DNA of 64,000 bases from Rhodopseudomonas pseudopalustris. GTDB lineage: Bacteria; Pseudomonadota; Alphaproteobacteria; Rhizobiales; Xanthobacteraceae. Of this stretch, positions 58,044 to 64,000 are shown one piece after another. The position numbers were made by a program, and so were the translations under genes. Location of the stretch: assembly GCF_900110435.1 (NCBI RefSeq), contig NZ_FODT01000001.1, positions 620,001 through 684,000 on the forward strand, read 5' to 3'. The notes beneath the pieces were generated by a model, which saw nothing but the letters and a program-made list of their open reading frames with translations, did no database searches and was not told the DNA's origin. How positions within the stretch are numbered: the first letter of the stretch is position 1; every line of letters begins with the position of its first letter.

Positions 58044-59249
58044 CTACTTCTTCACCAGCGGACAGCGCGACTCCGACAGCGGCTGGAACGCCTGATCGCC
58101 GGGGACGGTGGCGAGCAGTTTGTAGTTGTCCCAGCGGCCTTTGGATTCCGACGGCTTCTTGATCTCGAACAGATACATGTCGTGCACCATCCGGCCGTCC
58201 TCGCGGATCCGGCCGTTCTTGGCGAAGAAGTCGTTGATCGGCGTTTCCTTCATCTTCTTCATCACCGCGGCGGCGTCGGTGGTGCCGGCGGCTTTGACTG
58301 CCTGCAGATAGTGCATCGTCTCGGAGTACAGGCCGGCCTGCACCGAGGTCGGCACCCGCTTGGTGCGCTCCATGAAGCGCTTCGAGAACGCACGGGTATC
58401 GTCATTGAGATCCCAATAGAAGGCTTCCGCCAGAATCAGGCCTTGCGCGGTGTCCAGCCCGACGCTGTCGATGTCTGAAATGAAGGCGAGCAACGGCGAC
58501 AGCTTCTGGCCGCCTTTGGCGATGCCGAATTCAGCGGCTTGCTTGATCGCGTTGATCGTGTCGCCGCCCGCATTGGCGAGGCCGACCACCTTGGCCTTGG
58601 AGCTCTGCGCCTGCAGCAGGAACGAGGAAAAATCCGAGGTGTTGATCGGATGTTTGACGTTGCCCAGCACCTTGCCGCCCGATGCCTTGATGACGTTGGA
58701 GGTGTCGCGCTCGAGATCCTGCCCGAAGGCGTAGTCGGCGGACAGGAAGAACCAGCTATCGAGTCCCTGCTTCACCGCCGCAAGACCCGTGGTGTTGGCC
58801 TGAGCGAAGGTGTCGAACACGTAGTGCACGGTGTACGGACCGCAGGCCTCGTTGCTGAGACGGATCGAACCTGGTCCCGAGAACATGATGATCTTGCCGC
58901 GAGCCTTGGCGATCTCGGCGGCCGCGAGCGCGGTCGCGGAGGCGGCGACATCGATGATTGCCTCGACGCCTTGATTGTCGAGCATATCGCGCGCGATGTT
59001 GGCGGAGAGATCCGCCTTGTTGAGATGATCGGCAACGACGATCTCGATCTTGCGACCGAGGACGGTGCCGCCGAAATCCTCCACCGCCATCTTGGCCGCG
59101 GCCTCGCTACCCGGGCCGGTGATATCGGCGTAGAGACCCGACATGTCGAGGATCGCGCCGAGTTTCAGCGGCGGCTGCGATTGCGCCTGCGCGGCCGAGA
59201 TCGCGGTGATCGACAGACAGGCAAAAAGTGCGGTGCGGATAGCTTTCAC
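58044..59249 (-). CDS. ABC transporter substrate-binding protein (branched-chain amino acid type)
   Basis: This 401-residue periplasmic binding protein has a signal peptide (AIRTALFACLSITAISAAQA) and the LivK-like fold (LKLGAILDMSGLYADITGPG, SADYAFGQDLERDTSNVI). No permease or ATPase genes are adjacent, so it is an orphan. In this family and group such proteins often carry aromatic or fatty acids rather than amino acids. It starts with GTG after GGGAGGG. Confidence 0.9.
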   Translation of the reverse strand: MKAIRTALFACLSITAISAAQAQSQPPLKLGAILDMSGLYADITGPGSEAAAKMAVEDFGGTVLGRKIEIVVADHLNKADLSANIARDMLDNQGVEAIIDVAASATALAAAEIAKARGKIIMFSGPGSIRLSNEACGPYTVHYVFDTFAQANTTGLAAVKQGLDSWFFLSADYAFGQDLERDTSNVIKASGGKVLGNVKHPINTSDFSSFLLQAQSSKAKVVGLANAGGDTINAIKQAAEFGIAKGGQKLSPLLAFISDIDSVGLDTAQGLILAEAFYWDLNDDTRAFSKRFMERTKRVPTSVQAGLYSETMHYLQAVKAAGTTDAAAVMKKMKETPINDFFAKNGRIREDGRMVHDMYLFEIKKPSESKGRWDNYKLLATVPGDQAFQPLSESRCPLVKK

Positions 59250-59463
59250 GTGGTCCCTCCCTGACCGGCGCCGATTTCATCACGGGCTTCTGGTCCTGGT
59301 GCGATCATGCCGCATCGCCTGCGCAGCGGCAAGCGATGCGGTTTTCCGTCGAGTGGAATGCGCTTGCTTGATCGCAGAGTGCTTAGTAAGCGAATAGTTG
59401 CAAGCCGTCGGAGACGCGCGCAGGTCGATCGTCTCGCGGCGGTGCTAACGGCGGGCTCACGCG

Positions 59464-60258
59464 ATGACCGCGACGACGAATAACGCACGGGGGCGTGGAG
59501 GTCTCGCCGCAATGGTCAGCGGCGGGGTTCTGTTGTTCGTCCCCGGCGTCTTGTTCGCTGGTTGTCCGGATCTGCCGCGTCAAGGCGAAGGCGTCGTCGC
59601 CGCGATCGACGACGGGCGCAGTCTTCGCTTGCAGGACGGCCGCGAAATCAGGCTTGCAGGGATCGAGCTGGAGCTGTCGCGACAGGCCGAGGCGAAGGCC
59701 GCGTTGGCGTCGCTCGCAAGCGGTCGCGTCATCACGCTCCGCGGCGTCGACGATGCGCCGGACCGTTATGGCCGGCAGCCGGCTTTCGTCTTCACCGACG
59801 ATGAGACGAGGCCGTTGCAGATCAGGCTGCTCGAAGCCGGTCATGCGCTGGTGGGAACCGGCATTGCGCAGGCCGACTGCCGCGGCGAGTTGCTGGCCGC
59901 GGAATCCTCGGCCAAGATTGCGCGACGTGGCCTCTGGGCAGAGCCATCAGCCCTCAAAAACGCCGGAAATCCCGGCGATATCATGTCCCGGGTCGGGCGT
60001 TTCACGGTGATCGAAGGCAGGGTTTTGTCGGTCCGGGAGGCCGGCGGAACGATCTATCTGAACTTCGGCCGGCGCTGGACTCAGGACTTTGCCGTGACTA
60101 TTTCAAGGCGCATATTGGGGTCTTTCGAGGCTGCGGGTATTGCGCCCAAGTCCTTGGAGAACAAGCGAATACGCGTTCGCGGTTGGGTCGAGCGGCGCTC
60201 CGGCCCCCAGATCCGAATTCGCGAGGTGGGACAGATCGAAGTGCCGGGTGCGCCATAG
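59464..60258 (+). CDS. Exported staphylococcal-nuclease-like protein
   Basis: This 264-residue protein has an N-terminal hydrophobic signal (GGVLLFVPGVLFAG) and an SNase-type OB domain (about 40-155, with DGRSLRLQDGREIRLAGIEL and DAPDRYGRQPAFVF). The family signature RLAGIDAPE reads RLAGIELEL here, so the catalytic Glu is displaced or lost, and D-G-D-T is D-G-R-S. The Arg pair seems kept. A second OB-like part (165-260, VIEGRVLSVREAGGTIYLNF) follows. It may bind rather than cut nucleic acid. Confidence 0.8.
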   Translation: MTATTNNARGRGGLAAMVSGGVLLFVPGVLFAGCPDLPRQGEGVVAAIDDGRSLRLQDGREIRLAGIELELSRQAEAKAALASLASGRVITLRGVDDAPDRYGRQPAFVFTDDETRPLQIRLLEAGHALVGTGIAQADCRGELLAAESSAKIARRGLWAEPSALKNAGNPGDIMSRVGRFTVIEGRVLSVREAGGTIYLNFGRRWTQDFAVTISRRILGSFEAAGIAPKSLENKRIRVRGWVERRSGPQIRIREVGQIEVPGAP

Positions 60259-60278
60259 CGCCCGCAGAGAGTCATCGT

Positions 60279-61772
60279 GTGATCGGATCCGAGGGACGGC
60301 GCAGCATCTGGAGGAGCCGCCACTGGCTGGCTGTGCCGCTTCTCGGCAGCGCGCTGGCGCTGGCCGGCTGCGGCGATTTCCGTCGCTTCGAGACCGCGTC
60401 GGCCCCCGCGAGCGCGCCTGCCGTAAAACCGGCGCGCCCTGCCGTGCAATCGCCGACCGCGGAGCGCGAGCACGAGCGCATCCTCGCGACCTATGGCGGC
60501 GCCTATGACGATCCCCGGCTCGAGGCGCTGATCGGCAGCACGGTCAATCGGCTGGTGGCCGCATCCGACCGTCCCGACCTCACCTACAAGGTGACGATTC
60601 TGAATTCCGGCGCGGTGAACGCCTTCGCGCTGCCGACCGGCCAGCTCTACGTCACCCGCGGGCTGGTCGCGCTCGCCAGCGACACCTCGGAATTATCGTC
60701 GGTGCTGTCGCACGAAATGGCGCATGTGCTCGCCAAGCACGCCGCGATCCGTGAGGACCAGGCGCGCCAGGCGGCGCTGGTGACGCGCGTCGTCACCGAC
60801 ATGGGCAACGATCCGGACATGACCGCGCTGGCGCTCGCCAAGACCAAGCTGTCATTGGCGAGCTTCTCGCGGCAGCAGGAGCTCGAGGCGGACGGCATCG
60901 GCGTCGGCATTTCGGCGCGCGCCCAGTTCGATCCTTACGGCGCCTCGCGATTCCTCACCGCGATGGAGCGCAACGCGGCGCTGAAGGCCAGCCGCGGCGA
61001 TCCGCGCTCGCAGGACTTCCTGTCGTCGCATCCGGCGACACCGGAGCGGGTGCGCAACGCGCAGAACAATGCCCGGCAATACGCGTCGCCGGAGCAGAAC
61101 GCCAAGGGCGAGCGCGACCGCGAGACCTATCTCAACGCGATCGACAATCTCGTCTATGGCGAAGACCCGAGCGAAGGCTTCGTGCGCGGGCGGCGCTTCC
61201 TGCATCCGAAGCTCGGCTTCACCTTCCAGGTGCCGGAGGCCTTCACGCTCGACAACACCGCGCAGGCGGTGATCGGCGTCCGCGAAGGCGGCAGCCAGGC
61301 GATGCGATTCGACGTCGTCCGGGTGCCCGCAGAGCAGTCGCTCGCCGACTATCTCAATTCCGGCTGGATGGAGAATGTCGACAAGAGTTCCACTGAGGAA
61401 TTGAGCATCAGCGGCTTCCCGACGGCGTCGGTGATGGCGCGCGGCGATCAGTGGCAGTTCAAGGTGTACGCGCTGCGGTTCGGCAGCGACGTCTATCGCT
61501 TCATCTTCGCCACCCGGCAGAAATCGGCCGAGAGCGAGCGCAACGCGCGCGATACGGTGAGTTCATTTCGCCGGCTGACGCTCGATGAGATCCAGGCGGC
61601 GCGGCCGCTGCGGATCAAGGTGATCACCGTGCAGCCGGGTGACACGGTGGAATCGCTGTCGCACCGGATGGCCGGCGTCGATCGCCCGCTCGAACGCTTC
61701 CGGGTGCTGAACGGGCTCGACGCCAGCGCCACGGTGAAGCCGCGCGACCTCGTCAAGATCGTGGTCGACTGA
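60279..61772 (+). CDS. M48-family metalloprotease lipoprotein with C-terminal LysM-like domain
   Basis: This 497-residue protein starts with GTG. A lipobox (SALALAGC) makes it a likely outer-membrane-facing lipoprotein. The zinc site is HEMAHVLAKH, with the third ligand Glu in ELEADGIGV, as in BepA/YcaL-type proteases that act in outer-membrane quality control. The last 50 residues (VQPGDTVESLSHRMAG, LNGLDASATVKPRDLVKIV) form a LysM-type peptidoglycan-binding module. It starts 20 bp after the SNase-like gene, so they are probably co-transcribed. Confidence 0.9.
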   Translation: MIGSEGRRSIWRSRHWLAVPLLGSALALAGCGDFRRFETASAPASAPAVKPARPAVQSPTAEREHERILATYGGAYDDPRLEALIGSTVNRLVAASDRPDLTYKVTILNSGAVNAFALPTGQLYVTRGLVALASDTSELSSVLSHEMAHVLAKHAAIREDQARQAALVTRVVTDMGNDPDMTALALAKTKLSLASFSRQQELEADGIGVGISARAQFDPYGASRFLTAMERNAALKASRGDPRSQDFLSSHPATPERVRNAQNNARQYASPEQNAKGERDRETYLNAIDNLVYGEDPSEGFVRGRRFLHPKLGFTFQVPEAFTLDNTAQAVIGVREGGSQAMRFDVVRVPAEQSLADYLNSGWMENVDKSSTEELSISGFPTASVMARGDQWQFKVYALRFGSDVYRFIFATRQKSAESERNARDTVSSFRRLTLDEIQAARPLRIKVITVQPGDTVESLSHRMAGVDRPLERFRVLNGLDASATVKPRDLVKIVVD

Positions 61773-61827
61773 TCCGGCGCGCCCCCTGCGCGCGCCAATC
61801 AGCTGCGGAGGCCTGACGGCGCAGATC

Positions 61828-61873
61828 GAGAGCGTCGCTTCTGATTCGATCAGAACCGAAATAGCTCCAAGGC
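61828..61873. repeat. Palindromic repeat, same family as 55337-55380
   Basis: TTCTGATTCGATCAGAA is the central palindrome, flanked by AGCG and AGCTCCAAGGC, as in the other copy. It lies between the convergent protease and carD genes. Confidence 0.7.
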
Positions 61874-61891
61874 CTCAAAATCTGAGGCCAC

Positions 61892-61918
61892 AAAAAAGGC
61901 CCGGCTCGCGCCGGGCCT
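61892..61918 (-). terminator. Rho-independent terminator of carD
   Basis: On the minus strand AGGCCCGGC, a GCGA loop and GCCGGGCCT are followed by six Ts. It lies about 55 bp after the carD stop codon. A second small GGCCTCA/TGAGGCC hairpin follows. Confidence 0.85.
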
Positions 61919-61971
61919 GAATTGTTCAACAGTGTGGGACCGTATCTCGGAAAGATACGGACGACGGCCGG

Positions 61972-63141
61972 TCAGGCCGCTTCGTCGGTCACCGCATCGT
62001 CGGTGTCGACATCGCCATCGGCATCGCCTTCAGCGTCCACCTCGGCCTTGGCGCCGCGACGCGGGCTCTTGGCGAGCTGGCCCTCGACTTCCTTGACCGC
62101 TTCGGTCTCGGTGACCTGCTGAACCACAGCGATTTCGCGCGACAGCCGATCGAGCGCTGCTTCATACAGCTGGCGTTCGCTGTAGGACTGCTCGGGCTGA
62201 GATTCCGAACGGAACAGGTCACGCACCACTTCGGCAATCGCGACGATATCGCCGGAATTGATCTTGGCTTCGTATTCCTGGGCGCGGCGCGACCACATCG
62301 TCCGCTTGACGCGGGCGCGGCCCTTCAGGGTCTCGAGCGCCTTCTTCACCAGCGCCGGATCGGACAGCTTGCGCATCCCGACATTGGCGACCTTGGCGGT
62401 CGGCACCCGCAACGTCATCTTGTCCTTGATGAAGTTGATGACGAACAGTTCGAGCTTGGCGCCCGCGATTTCCTGCTCCTCGATTGCCAGAATCTGGCCG
62501 ACGCCATGGGCCGGATAGACCACGAATTCGCCCGCCTTGAAGCCCTGACGCTGGGTCACGGCCTTCTTCGGCTCCTCGACCTTCGGCGGCGCCGCCGGCT
62601 TGGCAGCCACGGGCTTGCCTTCCGGCTTCGCGACAGCCGCCTTCGGCGCCTCAGGAGCCTTGGCTACCGGCTTCGCCGTCGACTTGGCCGAAGCGGTCTT
62701 GGAAGCGTCCGCCGGAGCGGCAGTTTTCGCAGTCTTGGATGGCATTTCACTTCTTTTGTTTTTCGAGGACTTGAGGGCCGATGCCTTGGAGGCCGAAGCC
62801 TTCGCGGCAGAGCCCTTAGCGGTTGTAACCTTGGCGGCGCTTGCCTTCCCGGCAGTCACCTTCGCAGCGGCGGCCTTGCCGGCAGAGGCCTTCGACGTAG
62901 AGGCCTTGGATGCGGAGGCCTTGGACACTGACGACTTCGAACCAACGGCCTTCGTAGCGGAGGCCTTCGTAGCGGAGGCTTTGGAAACGGGGCTCTTGGA
63001 AGACGAGGCCTTTGAACCGGAGGCCTTGGAAGCAGGGGACTTGACGCTCCGGGTGTCCTTGGCAGAAATTCGAGACTGGCTCTTGGTCGCGCTGCGGTTT
63101 GCCGCAGCGGCATGCTTGGCACGCTTCGAAGAAACACTCAT
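61972..63141 (-). CDS. carD: CarD-family RNA polymerase-binding regulator with histone-H1-like N-terminal tail
   Basis: This 389-residue protein has a C-terminal CarD/CdnL module (about residues 205-365), with the RNA-polymerase-interacting Tudor-like part FKAGEFVVYPAHGVGQILAI, EEQEIAGAKLELFVINFIK and the DNA-binding helical part. It stabilises open promoter complexes, typically at rRNA promoters. The first 200 residues are a repetitive Lys/Ala/Ser sequence of (S/T)KAS units resembling histone H1 tails. A second ATG at 62745 (MPSKTAKTAAPAD) would remove most of the repeats and give about 257 residues. I took the upstream ATG because the frame stays open and continues the same composition. Confidence 0.88.
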   Translation of the reverse strand: MSVSSKRAKHAAAANRSATKSQSRISAKDTRSVKSPASKASGSKASSSKSPVSKASATKASATKAVGSKSSVSKASASKASTSKASAGKAAAAKVTAGKASAAKVTTAKGSAAKASASKASALKSSKNKRSEMPSKTAKTAAPADASKTASAKSTAKPVAKAPEAPKAAVAKPEGKPVAAKPAAPPKVEEPKKAVTQRQGFKAGEFVVYPAHGVGQILAIEEQEIAGAKLELFVINFIKDKMTLRVPTAKVANVGMRKLSDPALVKKALETLKGRARVKRTMWSRRAQEYEAKINSGDIVAIAEVVRDLFRSESQPEQSYSERQLYEAALDRLSREIAVVQQVTETEAVKEVEGQLAKSPRRGAKAEVDAEGDADGDVDTDDAVTDEAA

Positions 63142-63258
63142 TTTACGCGTTTTCTGTGACACAGCCTGCGCGTGGAATCGCCACGCCCCTGTTCGTTGTT
63201 TTTGACGGGACCCCTTCCCGGCCGCGAAAACGGCGTGCCGAGTTTCTAGAATGTGCCA

Positions 63259-63286
63259 AATATAGCACATTTCCCGCAAAAATCAA
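63259..63286 (-). promoter_or_regulatory. Promoter of carD with overlapping inverted repeat
   Basis: On the minus strand -35 TTGATT (63281-63286) and -10 TATATT (63259-63264) are spaced 16 bp. An inverted repeat ATGTGC-N8-GCACAT (63251-63270) covers the -10, so a repressor could block it. The leader to carD would be about 110 nt. Confidence 0.5.
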
Positions 63287-63402
63287 TGATTTATGACGAA
63301 TCCTCCCGGCTCCTTACGGAACCAGGACGACTGATCATCAACAGGGTAAATCCGGCTGGGAAAAACGCTTACCGGTATCTTTGCCGCGAAGCTAGTCGAG
63401 CC

Positions 63403-63741
63403 TCAATCGCCGGTGCCCGGTTCCGGGGAAAAGAACTTCTCGAACTTCCCTTCCATGCCCTCGTACTGCTTGGCGTCGCCCGGGGCTTCTTTTTTCTGGG
63501 TGAGGTTGGGCCAGCTCTTGGCGTATTCCGTATTCAGCTCAAGCCACTTCTCGAGCCCCGGCTCAGTATCCGGCTTGATCGCATCGGCCGGGCATTCCGG
63601 CTCGCAGACGCCGCAGTCGATGCACTCATCCGGATGAATGACGAGCATGTTGTCGCCCTCGTAGAAGCAATCGACGGGGCAGACTTCAACGCAATCGGTG
63701 TATTTGCACTTGATGCAGTTTTCAGTGACGACGTAAGTCAT
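63403..63741 (-). CDS. fdxA: 7Fe ferredoxin FdxA
   Basis: This 112-residue ferredoxin carries one [3Fe-4S] and one [4Fe-4S] cluster. The cysteines follow the Azotobacter FdI pattern: C9, C17, C21-P, C25 in [16 protein letters not shown] and C40-x2-C43-x2-C46-x3-C50-P in [15 protein letters not shown] family-typical acidic, helical C-terminal half follows. It is an electron carrier of unknown partner. The neighbour order S4 protein-fdxA-carD is conserved in the group. Confidence 0.97.
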   Translation of the reverse strand: MTYVVTENCIKCKYTDCVEVCPVDCFYEGDNMLVIHPDECIDCGVCEPECPADAIKPDTEPGLEKWLELNTEYAKSWPNLTQKKEAPGDAKQYEGMEGKFEKFFSPEPGTGD

Positions 63742-63815
63742 CCCAAGGCTCCGGAGAGGTTCTAATTTTGAGTGTTTGCGTACCGCAGGACTTCCACAGC
63801 CGCAAGTGAAGATGC

Positions 63816-64000
63816 CTAGTCTCGCGGCACCGAGAGATCGGCATAAAGTCCAGTGACCGAGGCGGCATCGCCGCGGCGCTCTGTGAATCCAACCACCTTC
63901 AGCACCCGCACACCACGATCTAGCGCAATCGTTACGACGTCGCCGGCTTTGATCGCATGTCCGGGCGACTTCTCGCGCGCGCCATTGATGCGGACGTGAC
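63816..64000 (-). CDS. S4-domain RNA-binding protein (Hsp15-like), C-terminal part only
   Basis: An open frame enters from the right edge and ends in TAG at 63816-63818, giving 61 codons. The peptide has the S4-domain end ([36 protein letters not shown]) and a short tail. Hsp15-like proteins bind the stalled 50S subunit with a peptidyl-tRNA. The start lies beyond the window. The flanking gene is fdxA. Confidence 0.85.
   Translation of the reverse strand, partial: HVRINGAREKSPGHAIKAGDVVTIALDRGVRVLKVVGFTERRGDAASVTGLYADLSVPRD

Noticed and set aside
62760-63060. Short DNA repeats in the carD tail looked like a CRISPR or satellite array
   Set aside because: Units are about 12-15 bp, without unique spacers, and encode an in-frame Lys/Ala/Ser repeat.

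Overview
The window is GC-rich (roughly two thirds GC by eye) chromosomal DNA from an alphaproteobacterium of the Rhodopseudomonas/Bradyrhizobium type. The gene orders rimP-nusA-ylxR-infB-rbfA-truB-rpsO-pnp, tsaB-rimI-fur-miaB-phoH-ybeY-corC-lnt and S4 protein-fdxA-carD all fit that group. So do the families of short palindromic intergenic repeats. No rRNA, prophage, IS element or CRISPR array is visible. Most of the window is ordinary core genome. This taxonomic placement is inferred from gene order and protein recognition, not from a database search.

Layout. 1-5.2 kb: katG (its last few codons lie outside the window) divergent from the peroxide sensor oxyR, then a soluble triple-PAS chemotaxis transducer. 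5.7-16.4 kb: a long leftward translation/RNA operon from a promoter near 16.36 kb: an attenuator-like leader hairpin, rimP, nusA, ylxR, infB, rbfA, truB, rpsO, pnp. Two palindromic repeats sit inside it. 16.5-31.8 kb: a DUF2336 gene, then a long leftward run: trmB, an XRE regulator, lnt, corC, ybeY, phoH, miaB, a HAD phosphatase, a Fur-family regulator, rimI, tsaB, nfu, a USP, trpS, murJ. 32-38.5 kb: a PfkB kinase, an AMP-forming acyl-CoA synthetase, a family VIII-type esterase, a small unknown protein and succinate-semialdehyde dehydrogenase.

38.6-49.3 kb is the most distinctive part. A leftward operon encodes a NitT/TauT-type ABC importer (its binding-protein gene is frameshifted in a nine-base G/C run), a D-2-hydroxyacid dehydrogenase and a two-domain AprI/Inh-like secreted protein, with a creatininase-family amidohydrolase divergent from it. 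Next come a membrane-anchored GltS-like FMN/FeS protein and, divergent from it, a contiguous pair: a cyanophycin-synthetase-like ATP-grasp ligase and a FolC-like Mur ligase. I regard this pair as the best candidate for an undescribed pathway, making an amide-linked glutamyl or similar product.

49.4-52 kb: an AT-richer patch with a small ribbon-helix-helix-like gene, an unlisted 39-residue gene with a strong Shine-Dalgarno and a terminator, a small unknown gene, tRNA-Arg(CCT), a YidB-like gene and a GlsB/YeaQ membrane protein. 52-59.3 kb: acyl-CoA metabolism (SDR, two acyl-CoA dehydrogenases, two enoyl-CoA hydratases, a VOC protein) and a branched-chain amino-acid-type ABC binding protein. 59.4-64 kb: an exported SNase-like protein, an M48 lipoprotein protease, CarD with a histone-H1-like tail, the 7Fe ferredoxin FdxA and the end of an S4 RNA-binding protein.
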